Shown piece by piece: positions 6,590 through 15,131 of a stretch of 26,854 nt of DNA; the stretch's first letter is position 1; every line of letters starts with the position of its first letter. Source of the DNA: Reyranella sp. (GTDB lineage: Bacteria; Pseudomonadota; Alphaproteobacteria; Reyranellales; Reyranellaceae); the NCBI GenBank assembly GCA_030681635.1, contig JAUXRT010000619.1:1-26854 (forward strand). The letters are read 5' to 3'. Under the pieces are notes generated by a model. It made no database searches and was not told the DNA's origin. It saw nothing but the letters and a program-made list of their open reading frames with translations. The position numbers were made by a program, and so were the translations under genes.

Positions 6590-7525
6590 ATGACGTCGCT
6601 CCTCATCAGCCACCCGTCATTCCTCGAACACGACACCGGCCCGCATCACCCCGAGCGGCCCGACCGGCTGCGGGCTGTCCTCGCGGCGCTCGATGAGCCC
6701 GCCTTCGCCGGCCTTCCCCGGCTGATCGCGCCGGCCGCGACCCTGGAGCAGCTCACCCGGGTCCATCCGGCGGACTATGTCGAGGCGATCCTGGGAATCC
6801 GCCCGCCTGCCGGCGAACTCGCCCAGATCGACGGCGACACCGTGATGAGCACGCGCAGCGCCGAGGCGGCACAGCATGCCGCCGGTGCGGTGGTGGCCGG
6901 CGTCGATGCCGTCATGACCGGCAAGGTGCGCACGGTCTTCGCCGCGGTCCGCCCGCCCGGGCATCATGCCCTGCCGAGCGTTCCCGGCGGCTTCTGCCTC
7001 TTCAACAGCGTCGCGGTGGGCGCGCTTCATGCCCAGACCGCCTACGGCCTGGAACGCGTGGCCATCATCGACTTCGACGTCCATCACGGACAAGGCACCC
7101 AGGCTGTCGTCGCGCCCGATCCACGGCTGTTCTATGCCTCCACGCACCAGTCGCCGCTCTACCCCGGCACCGGGTCGCCGCGCGAGCGCGGCCTCGCCGG
7201 CAACGTGGTGAACGTGCCGCTCGCCGCCGGCAGCGGCAGCACCGAGTTCCGCGCTGCCTGGAGCGAGCGCATCCTGCCGGCGCTCGACGCTTTCGCGCCG
7301 CAGCTTGTCATCGTCTCGGCGGGCTTCGACGCCCATCGCGACGATCCGCTGGCGGGACTGAATGTCGAGACCGCCGATTTCGTCTGGCTGACCGAGGAGT
7401 TGCTGGCCATCGCCGATCGCCACGCCAAGGGCCGCCTCGTCTCGGCCCTCGAGGGCGGCTACGACCTCGACGCGCTGGCCCGCTCCGTCGTCGCCCATGT
7501 GCAGGCGCTGATGCGCGCGGGCTGA
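6590..7525 (+). CDS. Histone deacetylase family protein (acetylpolyamine/acetyl-lysine amidohydrolase type)
   Basis: A 311-residue zinc hydrolase of the arginase/deacetylase fold. It removes acetyl groups from lysine or polyamines; the substrate here cannot be decided. Visible motifs: HHPERPDRL (19-27), the active-site pair in RPPGHHA (His125, His126), zinc ligands Asp163 and His165 in DFDVHHGQGT, third ligand Asp247 in SAGFDAHRDDPL, and EGGYDL with the transition-state Tyr291. All catalytic residues are intact and the length is normal for bacterial class II-like enzymes. GAGGAAAG lies just upstream of the ATG. It converges with the cyclase gene, one base separating the two stops. Confidence 0.93.
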   Translation: MTSLLISHPSFLEHDTGPHHPERPDRLRAVLAALDEPAFAGLPRLIAPAATLEQLTRVHPADYVEAILGIRPPAGELAQIDGDTVMSTRSAEAAQHAAGAVVAGVDAVMTGKVRTVFAAVRPPGHHALPSVPGGFCLFNSVAVGALHAQTAYGLERVAIIDFDVHHGQGTQAVVAPDPRLFYASTHQSPLYPGTGSPRERGLAGNVVNVPLAAGSGSTEFRAAWSERILPALDAFAPQLVIVSAGFDAHRDDPLAGLNVETADFVWLTEELLAIADRHAKGRLVSALEGGYDLDALARSVVAHVQALMRAG

Positions 7526-7526
7526 G

Positions 7527-9623
7527 TTACTTCCTGTCGAGGTGCCAGGTGCCGTCCCATCCGTCGGGCGTGCCCTCGCGGAGGAACTTGGTGCAGCGCG
7601 CGACGAAGACGCGGCTCGGTCCATCGCCCGGCCGCAGGGCGGCCACGGCGTTGAAACAGACGATCGCCGTTCCGAACTCACCGTCCGCATAGGCCTCGCG
7701 GCCGGCCTTCCACTGGGCGAGCATTTCGGCGTGCTCCTGGGCGACGTCGATCTCGCCCAACGGTTCGTGAATGTCATGCGCCTCGGTTGTCCCCACCGCG
7801 ACGACGCGGTCGATATGGCGCCAGACGAAGCGGCCGGCGGTGGCATCGGCCACCTCGCCGCTCGCCAGAAGTTCCGTGCCATAGACCTTGTTCAGCCCTT
7901 CGAGCCGCGACGCCTGGTTCGCCACGGCGCCGACCAGCGTGTAGTTGATGCGCTCGTGTGCGCCGACATTGCCGACCACCGCCGGACCGGTATGCAGGCC
8001 GAACCGGGTGCGAAAGCCCGGCCAGCCGCGCTGCCGCCACTTCGTCGAGAGCCGGCGGCCGGCAGCGGCGGCCTGCAGGGCCGCCCGGCAGGCGTTGGCG
8101 ATGTGGTCGGGATCCGGCTCGGGGGCGTTCCAGAACGCCATGATGCTGTCGCCGATGTACTTGTCGATGGTGCCGCGGTTGGCCGATATCGCCGAGCCCA
8201 GCGCGTCGAAGTAGCGCGACAGCCGGCGGGTCAGGAGTTCCGGCTCCATCGTCTCGCTGATCAGGGAGAAGCCCTCGATGTCGGTGAACATCACCGTGAC
8301 TTCGCGTCGCGTGCCGCCGACGCCGGTGCTCTGCGGCGAGCGCATGATCTGGTGAACCAGGTCCTTCGAGACGTAGCGGCCGAACACTTCGAGACCCTCG
8401 CGCATCCGCTCGACCGCATCGGACAGCCGGACGATCTCGCTGATGCGGCTCGTCACGGGCACCCGATCGGAGAAGTCGAGATTGCGGATCCGCTCGGTCT
8501 TGGCGGCGATGCGCGACATCGACCGCGACACCAGCAGCGAGGCGGCCAGTGCACCCATGATGGCGAAGGCGACAGCGATGGCAGCGGCGCCAGCCGCGCG
8601 CTCCAGCAGGGTGCGCGAGTTGGCGGCAAGCTCGGCGACAGGCACCGCGGCGGCCACCACGAAGCTCTGCCCCAGCGCCTCCGGAACGCGCCGCACGACG
8701 ATGCGGTAGAGCAGATCGCCGATGAGAGTCCGGCGGTCGACCGTCTGCTCCTTTTCGATGGCCTCGTGGATCACGCGCTTCAATGCCGCACGGACACCGG
8801 CATCGTTGGCGAGACAATTGGGAAGGCCACCGACGCAGCCTTCAGACTCGACTTCGACCGCTCCCTGGCCATGGCTGACCATGATGATCGCGTTGGGCGT
8901 GATCTTGTAGGAGGTGATCAGTTGCGACAGCGTTTCCAGCGTGTAGTCGAAGCCGATCACGCCGCCGCCGCCCAGCAGCGGCACACCGGCCGAGATGCCG
9001 GCATGCTTCGACCAGGCAAAGCGGTAGGGCGCGGTGAGTGCCGGACCGCCGGCCTTCTCGGCCCCGATGTACCAGGGCCGGGCTCGCGGATCGTAGTTGG
9101 TCGGCTGGCTGCGCTCGCCGCTTCGGGTTCCGTCGGGCGCCTGAAGCCATGTGCTTTGCCGGCGTGCCGGACCCGCGCCATCGACCACGCGCATGACGAT
9201 CGAATCGCGCGTCGCATCGAAATCGGACCGCTCGGCGGGCGAAAAAGCCTCGGGATGGCCGGCAAAGATGAAGCGCCCATCGGCATAGCCGACGAAGGCG
9301 GCGGCCACGGCGGGATGCCGTCCCAGCATGGCGACAAGCTGGCGGCGGCGTTCGCCGTCGGCGGCAGGTCCTTCGTGGGCAGAAAAACTCGGTGAATCGG
9401 CCAGGGTCAGGCCGACATAGATCACCACCCGCAGGCCCTCGGTCAGGAACTGCTCGACCGCCTTCTCCAGCTCCGCCACGCGCTGGTCGGCACTGCGTTG
9501 CTCCAGCGTGTCGACCGAACGCCAGCCCAGCCAAAGCAGCGCCGAACTCAGCGGTGCCAGGACCAGCGCCATCAGCGTCAGGATCGTGAGGCTGAAGGGA
9601 ATGGACAGCCTGGACGGCGTCAT
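7527..9623 (-). CDS. Cache-HAMP-class III adenylate/guanylate cyclase
   Basis: A 698-residue membrane cyclase. Order: transmembrane helix (about 10-33), periplasmic double-Cache-like sensor with the NYDPRARPWY motif (176-185), second helix (about 344-366), HAMP linker (about 366-415), and class III catalytic domain (about 440-610). Metal-binding Asp448 (FTDIEGFS) and Asp492 (YIGDSIMAFW) and adenine-contacting Lys488 are present, as are Asn569 and Arg573 of the transition-state pair. The residue usually Asp or Thr in the VGD motif is Ala566 (LVGAVANQAS), so nucleotide choice is uncertain. A short C-terminal extension (620-698) resembles one helical repeat. It should convert an external ligand signal into a cyclic nucleotide. 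It lies 38 bases after the patatin gene. Confidence 0.9.
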   Translation of the reverse strand: MTPSRLSIPFSLTILTLMALVLAPLSSALLWLGWRSVDTLEQRSADQRVAELEKAVEQFLTEGLRVVIYVGLTLADSPSFSAHEGPAADGERRRQLVAMLGRHPAVAAAFVGYADGRFIFAGHPEAFSPAERSDFDATRDSIVMRVVDGAGPARRQSTWLQAPDGTRSGERSQPTNYDPRARPWYIGAEKAGGPALTAPYRFAWSKHAGISAGVPLLGGGGVIGFDYTLETLSQLITSYKITPNAIIMVSHGQGAVEVESEGCVGGLPNCLANDAGVRAALKRVIHEAIEKEQTVDRRTLIGDLLYRIVVRRVPEALGQSFVVAAAVPVAELAANSRTLLERAAGAAAIAVAFAIMGALAASLLVSRSMSRIAAKTERIRNLDFSDRVPVTSRISEIVRLSDAVERMREGLEVFGRYVSKDLVHQIMRSPQSTGVGGTRREVTVMFTDIEGFSLISETMEPELLTRRLSRYFDALGSAISANRGTIDKYIGDSIMAFWNAPEPDPDHIANACRAALQAAAAGRRLSTKWRQRGWPGFRTRFGLHTGPAVVGNVGAHERINYTLVGAVANQASRLEGLNKVYGTELLASGEVADATAGRFVWRHIDRVVAVGTTEAHDIHEPLGEIDVAQEHAEMLAQWKAGREAYADGEFGTAIVCFNAVAALRPGDGPSRVFVARCTKFLREGTPDGWDGTWHLDRK

Positions 9624-9661
9624 GTCGGTCGTTGTCCCGTCCGCGCGTCTCTAGCGGGTCG

Positions 9662-10909
9662 TCATGCCGGCGTCCGCCGGTTGATCGGAATCGGATTGTA
9701 GCCGGGCGGGTACTTCTGCCATGGCACGCCCTTCAACATCGTTTCGCGCCCGACCTGGTACAGGCTTCTCATGTACGCCTGATCGAACGGCTCGCGCGGC
9801 TTCCCGGAAAAGCTTTGCGGAATGAAGGAGACATTGTAATCGATGCCATCGCGCTGGGCGAGCAGGTAAAGCTGATAGAGGTCACCCAGGCCCTGCATGC
9901 TGATCAGCGTCGCCACCGCCCGCTCGACGATCTTGAGCGTAGAGCGGTCGACCGTCTCGAAATCACTGCCGGGGCGCGAATTGCGAATCACGTAGAGGCG
10001 GCGCGGCCGGTCCAGGAACGCCTGTCTGCGGCGATCTTTTAGCAGCAGGCCGACCGGCGAGATCGACGGCGGATAGAGCACGACCTGGGCAACCGTCCCG
10101 CCATCGACGTTCATCTCCTGGAAACGCTCACCCGCCGCCTCGAGATCGATCATCACCGGCGGGAACACTCCGGGGATCGAGGCCGAGGCCAGCAGGATCC
10201 TGGCCATCAGCTCGGCGCGGCGCGGATGGCCGCTGGCGGCAATGCCGCCCATGTTCCACAGAATACCCACCGGAACGTCGAGGTTGGTCGTCGCGACGAC
10301 CAGCAGGCGGCCCTTGTCGCTGTACTCGCTGGCAATCGCCGCGACGAACTCCGGCGTGAGCACGTTGCGGATGGTCTGCAGCAGCGGCGCCGAATCGTAG
10401 AACGAGTCGCTGATCAGACCGACGAGAAGCCCGCGCGGCACCATGATGTCGGACGTGCTGATGTCGGTATAGAAATGCTCGAGCTGCCGGTCGTAGCGTT
10501 CGCCCAGAAACGCGAAGGGCGCGGTCAGCGCCCCGGTGCTGACACCGGTGACGACCTTGAATTCCGGTCGCGTACCGAGTTCGCTCCAGGCCACGAGCAG
10601 GCCGGCGCCGTAGGCGCCGCTCGCGCCGCCGCCGGAGATGGCAAGGTAATCGGCGGGACCGACATTGCTCCGGCCCTCGCGCGCGGCGTAGGCCAGCTCG
10701 CGGTCCAGCGCGTCGGAGACCACGCGGCTGAGCAGCGCGTCGTCCGCCCCCTCGAGCAAAATCCGCGTTCCCGCCGGCATGCCATAAAAAGTTGCCTGGC
10801 CCTGAAGCCGCACCGGAAGCGACGCGAGCCGTTCCGGCGCATTGCAGCCCCCGAGCAGGCCGGTCGCTGCGCCCGCACCCAGTCCGCCCAGCAGGCGCCG
10901 GCGGTTCAT
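9662..10909 (-). CDS. Patatin-like phospholipase, predicted lipoprotein
   Basis: A 415-residue patatin-fold acyl hydrolase. The start at 10909 gives MNRRRLLGGLGAGAATGLLGG followed by Cys22, a signal with twin-arginine character and a lipobox, so it is probably anchored to the periplasmic face of a membrane. Motifs: oxyanion loop SGGGASGAYG (92-101), nucleophile Ser124 in GVSTG, and catalytic Asp269 in VDGG, a complete Ser-Asp dyad. It should cleave phospholipid or other acyl esters. An in-frame start at 10996 would overlap the neighbouring secreted-protein gene and bury the signal sequence, so it was rejected. The ribosome site before 10909 is weak (GCCAGG). It sits between the small secreted protein and the cyclase on the same strand. 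Confidence 0.88.
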   Translation of the reverse strand: MNRRRLLGGLGAGAATGLLGGCNAPERLASLPVRLQGQATFYGMPAGTRILLEGADDALLSRVVSDALDRELAYAAREGRSNVGPADYLAISGGGASGAYGAGLLVAWSELGTRPEFKVVTGVSTGALTAPFAFLGERYDRQLEHFYTDISTSDIMVPRGLLVGLISDSFYDSAPLLQTIRNVLTPEFVAAIASEYSDKGRLLVVATTNLDVPVGILWNMGGIAASGHPRRAELMARILLASASIPGVFPPVMIDLEAAGERFQEMNVDGGTVAQVVLYPPSISPVGLLLKDRRRQAFLDRPRRLYVIRNSRPGSDFETVDRSTLKIVERAVATLISMQGLGDLYQLYLLAQRDGIDYNVSFIPQSFSGKPREPFDQAYMRSLYQVGRETMLKGVPWQKYPPGYNPIPINRRTPA

Positions 10910-10958
10910 CCTGGCTTCAGCCCGCAGCAGATACCGACCTGCTGCCCCAACTTGCAGC

Positions 10959-11324
10959 CTAGGACTTGATCGCCGACCATTTGCAGCCCTGGTCACGGGT
11001 GGTGACGGTCAGGGTCCTGGGTGTGGAATGGATGTCGGCCACGACGTTGAGGTTCAGTCGCCCGAGATCGAAGTCGCCGTGATAGACGCCGTCCCGTCCC
11101 ATCTTCAGTTTGACGTTGATGCCGCCCGCCGACTTGACCTCGGCTTGGCCGTTCTTGAGCAGAAACGTCTGCTCGCGGGTGAAGGAGGGATCGGCCGCGA
11201 TGCAGCCCTGGATATTGTTGGGCGCTCCCTTGAGCCAGAACTTGACCTCGGCGTCCTGTGCCATCGCGGCAGCCGGCAGTGCCGAAGCAACGGCGGCGAG
11301 AACGAGATACTTGGTGATGGTCAT
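10959..11324 (-). CDS. Small secreted protein of unknown function
   Basis: A 121-residue protein with a Sec signal peptide (MTITKYLVLAAVASALPAAA then MAQ, cleavage near residue 23). The mature part has beta-rich alternating sequence with VKFWLKGAPN (27-36), LKMGRDGVYHGDFDLGRLNL (73-92) and exactly two cysteines (41 and 114), which could form a disulfide between its ends. I do not recognise the family. CTGGAGGA eight bases before the ATG is an excellent ribosome site and fixes the start. It lies 59 bases after aqpZ and 49 before patatin, so it may share a transcript with both. Confidence 0.75.
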   Translation of the reverse strand: MTITKYLVLAAVASALPAAAMAQDAEVKFWLKGAPNNIQGCIAADPSFTREQTFLLKNGQAEVKSAGGINVKLKMGRDGVYHGDFDLGRLNLNVVADIHSTPRTLTVTTRDQGCKWSAIKS

Positions 11325-11383
11325 TGTTCGATCCTCCAGAGCAGCTTCGGCATTCTCCACCTTACATCGTCCGGCGGGGGCCG

Positions 11384-12076
11384 TCAGTCGTCGCGGCGAA
11401 GCATTCCATAGGCGAGGCCGGCAATCGCGCCGCCCAGCAGAGGCGCCACCCAGAACAGCCAGAGCTGCGACAGCGCGGCACCTCCCACGAACAGCGCCGG
11501 CGCCGTGCTGCGTGCCGGGTTCACCGACGTATTGGTGACGGGAATTGTGACAAGATGGATCAAGGTCAATGCGAGGCCGATCGCGAGGCCGGCGGCGGCG
11601 GGATGCGCCCGCTTGTCGGTGGCGCCCAGGATGATGGTGACGAAGCCGAAGGTCATGACGATCTCGATCACGAGCGCCGACACCAGGCCATACTTGCCGG
11701 GGGACTGGGCGTCGTAGCCGTTGGTCGCAAAGCCACCGATATCGGCACCGGCCTTGCCCGTGGCGATGACATAGAGGATCGCCGCCCCCGCAATGCCGCC
11801 CAGCACCTGCGCCACCACATAGTGCAGGATTTCGCCCTTGGGAAAGCGGCCCGCGACGGCAAGGCCGACGGTCACCGCCGGATTGAAATGACCACCCGAC
11901 ACCGGGCCCACGGCATAGACCATCGTCAGCACGGTGAGGCCGAAGGCCAGCGCCACGCCGGCGAAGCCGATGCCGAGCTGGGGAAAGGCGGCGGCCAGCA
12001 CGGCGCTGCCGCAGCCGCCCAGCACGAGCCACGCGGTCCCCAGGAACTCGGCATAGAGACGTTTGGTCATCGGCAT
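11384..12076 (-). CDS. aqpZ: Aquaporin Z, water channel
   Basis: A 230-residue inner-membrane protein with six transmembrane helices and two half-helices, very close in sequence to E. coli AqpZ (LGGCGSAVLAA, GGHFNPAV and IPVTNTSVNPARST are all present). The NPA motifs are at 65-67 and 186-188. The selectivity filter of a pure water channel (Phe45, His174, Thr183, Arg189) is intact, so glycerol transport is unlikely. Two in-frame ATGs are available: 12070 matches the E. coli length exactly, but GGGGGAAC is better spaced for 12076, which I chose. The 147 bases upstream, up to 12223, hold no other gene. Confidence 0.95.
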   Translation of the reverse strand: MPMTKRLYAEFLGTAWLVLGGCGSAVLAAAFPQLGIGFAGVALAFGLTVLTMVYAVGPVSGGHFNPAVTVGLAVAGRFPKGEILHYVVAQVLGGIAGAAILYVIATGKAGADIGGFATNGYDAQSPGKYGLVSALVIEIVMTFGFVTIILGATDKRAHPAAAGLAIGLALTLIHLVTIPVTNTSVNPARSTAPALFVGGAALSQLWLFWVAPLLGGAIAGLAYGMLRRDD

Positions 12077-12223
12077 GTCAGTTCCCCCATTATGGTTGAG
12101 TGGAGTCTACTCCTCCACGGCCCGGCCGGCTGCGCTTCTACGGGGAGGTCTGCCTGCGTTTTTTTGCACATCGGTGGATTGTCCGGCACCCTTCACAAGC
12201 GATGCACGCCCCGGGCCCGCCGC

Positions 12224-12820
12224 TCATTTCTTGCGTTGCGGGTAGATCGTCTCGCCGCGCTTCAGCATCGCCACGAAGGCCGCAATCTTCTTCTTGCGCC
12301 CGGCCTCGGTCTTCATGTTGTGGGTGCGGAAGACGAGCGCGAAGCGGTTCTGGGCGCTCAACTTCTCCAGCATTGCCCTGGCCTTGGGCTCGGTGTCGAT
12401 GGCGGCCTGCAGGTCGGCGGGGATCGTCGTGCCCTTGCTCCGGTAGGCACGATCCCAGCGCCCGTCGGCCTTGGCCGCGTCGACGTGCTTCAGCCCATGC
12501 GCCGTCATCCGGCCTTCCTCGATCAGCCGGGCGACGTTGTCGACGTTGATCTGGCTCCAGACGCTCTTGGCGCCGCGCGGCGAGTAGCGCTGCAGGTAGC
12601 TCCTGTCGTCGAGCCCCTTGCGGATGCCGTCGATCCAGCCCCAGCAGAGCACGACATCGATAGCTTCCTTCGGCGTGATCGACTTCAGTCCTGAATCCAC
12701 CTTGTGGATCTTGATCCAGAGCTCATCGGCCTTGTCGTGGTGCTTGCCGAGCCATTTGTAGAAGCTCTCGACGGTCGCGAAGGGGCGGACCTTGGCGGGA
12801 TCGACCTTGACGGCCGCCAT
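12224..12820 (-). CDS. YdeI/OmdA (OmpD-associated) family protein
   Basis: A 198-residue soluble protein of the YdeI/OmpD-associated family: N-terminal FATVESFYKWLGKHHDKADE, then the conserved core AIDVVLCWGWIDGIRKGLDD, YLQRYSPRGAKSVWSQINVDN, LIEEGRMTAHG, and a lysine-rich tail (EAGRKKKIAAF). Members have been linked to resistance to antimicrobial peptides and to bacteriocin protection in enterics, but no biochemical activity is settled. Its ATG overlaps the stop of the preceding enolase-superfamily gene by one base (TGATG), indicating translational coupling. The functional link between the two is not obvious. Confidence 0.85.
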   Translation of the reverse strand: MAAVKVDPAKVRPFATVESFYKWLGKHHDKADELWIKIHKVDSGLKSITPKEAIDVVLCWGWIDGIRKGLDDRSYLQRYSPRGAKSVWSQINVDNVARLIEEGRMTAHGLKHVDAAKADGRWDRAYRSKGTTIPADLQAAIDTEPKARAMLEKLSAQNRFALVFRTHNMKTEAGRKKKIAAFVAMLKRGETIYPQRKK

Positions 12821-13956
12821 CAGCACACCCGGTAGCGGTCGACGGCGGCGGGATCGAGTTCGATGCCAAGGCCCGGCCCGTCGGGCAGCAGGACGTGCCC
12901 GGCCTCCAGCATGAGCGGAGTCTTCAGCAGTTCGGTGCGCAATCGGTTGTCGCTCATATCGTATTCGAGCATCACGGGATGAGGCGGATGGTCGGTATGT
13001 GGCGACGCCGGCATCGCGGCGATGAAATGACAGGCCGTCGCCAGTCCCACCGCGCCACCCCAAACGTGCGGCGCCACGCGCAGGTTGGCGGCCTGGGCCA
13101 AGGTGGCGATACGCCGGGCCTCGGTGAGGCCGCCGGTGGCCGGGATCGAAGGCTGCACGATGTCGAGACAGCGCCCCTCGATCAGGGCACGGAAGTCGCG
13201 CAGCGTGTGGTGCGCCTCGCCGGCCGCGAGAGGGATCGGCGAGCGCACCCGGAGTTCGGTGTAGCCGGCGAGGTCGCCGGGCGGCAGCGGTTCCTCGATC
13301 CAGTGGATGTCGAACGGCGCGATGGCGCGGGCGCATTCCAGCGCCACGTCGGCGGTGTAGGCGCCGTTGATGTCGACGATCAGCAACTTGTCCGGGCCCA
13401 GCGCCGCGCGCGCCTGGCGTACCCGCTCGAGGTCGTTCCTGATGCCTCGGCCGATCTTGATCTTGGCGCCGGCAAAGGGGTGACCCGCCGCCTCGGCCAG
13501 CATGTGGCTGAGTTGCCGGTCGGGATCGTCGGAAAAGAAGCCGGTCGAGGCATAGGCCGGAATGCGCACCGTGCCGCAGCCGCCGATCAGGTCGCAGACC
13601 CTGATGCCGAAGCCGCGCGCAATGGCGTCGTGGAGGGCGACGTTGATGCCGGCCAGGCAGGCGGTGAGCTGGTTGCCGACACCCAGGTGATACAGGGCGT
13701 TGCGGACCCGCGCCTCGACGTGATCGAAGTCGAACACGCTCCTGCCGACGAACATCGGCTCGACCATGCGGAAATACTCGCGCGTCACGAAAGGGTTGCC
13801 GAAGGCCTCGCCGATGCCGCGCACGCCGGCATCGGTCTCGACTTCGATCAGCCCGCCCTGCCGGCGGAAGCCGCCGCCGCGCGACATGCCGTAGGCCTTC
13901 TCCGGCGCGAAGGCGTATTCGAGACCGGTAAAAGTGAGACGCTTGATCAAAGGCAC
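12820..13956 (-). CDS. Mandelate racemase/muconate lactonizing enzyme family protein (enolase superfamily)
   Basis: An enolase-superfamily enzyme of about 378 residues that should abstract the proton alpha to a carboxylate (dehydration, racemisation or cycloisomerisation). Counted from 13956: N-terminal capping domain to about 120, then the barrel with the KxK motif AKIKIG (Lys165, Lys167), metal ligands Asp195 (VDINGAY), Glu221 (WIEEPL) and Glu247 (AAGEAHH), and His297 in APHVWGG. The acid-sugar dehydratase or racemase branch is likely; the substrate is open. I chose the GTG at 13956 because the fold begins with LIKRLTFTGLEY immediately after it. In-frame ATGs at 14010 and 14040 exist but would overlap the divergent efflux gene. 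No strong ribosome site is visible at any of them. Confidence 0.87.
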   Translation of the reverse strand: MPLIKRLTFTGLEYAFAPEKAYGMSRGGGFRRQGGLIEVETDAGVRGIGEAFGNPFVTREYFRMVEPMFVGRSVFDFDHVEARVRNALYHLGVGNQLTACLAGINVALHDAIARGFGIRVCDLIGGCGTVRIPAYASTGFFSDDPDRQLSHMLAEAAGHPFAGAKIKIGRGIRNDLERVRQARAALGPDKLLIVDINGAYTADVALECARAIAPFDIHWIEEPLPPGDLAGYTELRVRSPIPLAAGEAHHTLRDFRALIEGRCLDIVQPSIPATGGLTEARRIATLAQAANLRVAPHVWGGAVGLATACHFIAAMPASPHTDHPPHPVMLEYDMSDNRLRTELLKTPLMLEAGHVLLPDGPGLGIELDPAAVDRYRVC

Positions 13957-13991
13957 GGCGTCATTATGTAGACGCCGGCGCTCGGCTTCAA

Positions 13992-15131
13992 TTGTGGAAC
14001 CTGCTATCATTCCCGAAAGGGGGGCTACAGATTCCGCCACACTTCCTGCATTGGCGCCGGCTGGTCTTGCCCTGGGTCTGCGTCGTCTTTCTGGGGCTGC
14101 TTGCCGGCTGCAAGCAGGATGCGGCAGCCCAACGGCCTCTCACCCGGGTCAAGGCGGTCACCGCGGAGCTGGTCGACTTCGCGCCGGCCATCACCCTCAC
14201 CGGCATCATAGCGGCCCAGGTCGAGACCGAGCTTTCCTTCAGAGTGAGCGGCAAGATCAGCGAACGCCTGGTGAATGTCGGCGATCCCGTGGTTCGCGAC
14301 CAGGTGCTGGCCCGTCTTGATCCGGTCGAACAGCAGGCCGAACTCGAGTCGGCCAAGGCCGGCATGCAGTCGGCGCAAGCCCAGCTCCATCAGGCCACTG
14401 CCAGCTTCGACCGCCAGAAGAGCCTCCTTGCCACCGGCAACACCACGCGCCGCGACCACGACCAGGCCGAGGCCGCCCTGCGTTCGGCGCAGGCGCAGCT
14501 CGACCAGGCCCGCGCCCAGCTCAGCTCGGCCGAGGACCAGCTCTCCTACACCGTGCTGCGCGCCGACGCCGACGGCATCGTCACCGCGCGCAGCGCCGAA
14601 GCCGGCCAGGTCGTGGCGCAGGCGCAGTCCATCTATGCGGTAGCGCGCAACGGCCCCCGCGACGCGGTGTTCAACGTTCACGAATGGGCGCTGGCCAACC
14701 TCGCCACGGACAAGGGCCTCCCTATTTCCCTGGTGTCCGATCCCGCCGTCTCCACCCTCGGCGACGTGCGCGAAATCTCGCCGGCGATCAATCCCAGCAC
14801 GATGACCATCACGGTCAAGATCGGGCTGCGCCAGACGCCGCCCGGAATGAACCTGGGCACCATCGTCAACGGCGTCGGCGCCATGAAGCAACGCAAGGTC
14901 TTCCTGCTGCCCTGGGGTGCGTTGTTCGAGATCGACGGCGCGCCGGCGGTCTGGCTGATCGACCCGAGCAGCAACACGGTGTCGCTGACGCCGATCATCG
15001 TCGACCGCTACATCCAAGACGTCATCGCCGTGACGAGCGGGCTCGAGAACGGCCAGCGCGTGGTCACCGCCGGCGTGCAGCTTCTGCGGCCGGGACAGAA
15101 GGTCGAGATCGCGGCGGAGACCAAGCCATGA
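13992..15131 (+). CDS. RND efflux periplasmic adaptor subunit 1 (lipoprotein)
   Basis: A membrane-fusion protein of about 379 residues that links an inner-membrane RND pump to an outer-membrane channel. It has a signal sequence RRLVLPWVCVVFLGLLAGC with lipidated Cys40, a first lipoyl half (about 60-110, ELSFRVSGKISERLVNVGDP), an alanine/glutamine-rich coiled-coil hairpin (about 112-180), a second lipoyl half (DADGIVTARSAEAGQVV), a beta barrel, and a membrane-proximal end with the family's GLENGQRVVTAGVQLLRPGQ. The start is uncertain: a TTG at 13992 is the first usable codon but lacks a ribosome site, whereas AAAGGGGGG (14016-14024) points to an in-frame ATT at 14031. Its stop overlaps the next start (ATGA). 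Confidence 0.9.
   Translation: MWNLLSFPKGGLQIPPHFLHWRRLVLPWVCVVFLGLLAGCKQDAAAQRPLTRVKAVTAELVDFAPAITLTGIIAAQVETELSFRVSGKISERLVNVGDPVVRDQVLARLDPVEQQAELESAKAGMQSAQAQLHQATASFDRQKSLLATGNTTRRDHDQAEAALRSAQAQLDQARAQLSSAEDQLSYTVLRADADGIVTARSAEAGQVVAQAQSIYAVARNGPRDAVFNVHEWALANLATDKGLPISLVSDPAVSTLGDVREISPAINPSTMTITVKIGLRQTPPGMNLGTIVNGVGAMKQRKVFLLPWGALFEIDGAPAVWLIDPSSNTVSLTPIIVDRYIQDVIAVTSGLENGQRVVTAGVQLLRPGQKVEIAAETKP

Noticed and set aside
10910..10996. Earlier in-frame start for the patatin gene at 10996
   Set aside because: It would overlap the well-supported secreted-protein gene and place the lipoprotein signal 29 residues inside the protein.
12159..12165. Run of seven T as a terminator
   Set aside because: No stable GC-rich stem stands directly before it on the forward strand, and no gene on that strand ends there.
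13957..14040. ATG at 14040 or 14010 as the start of the enolase-superfamily gene
   Set aside because: The extra residues show no family similarity and would run into the divergent efflux adaptor; the fold begins right after the GTG at 13956.
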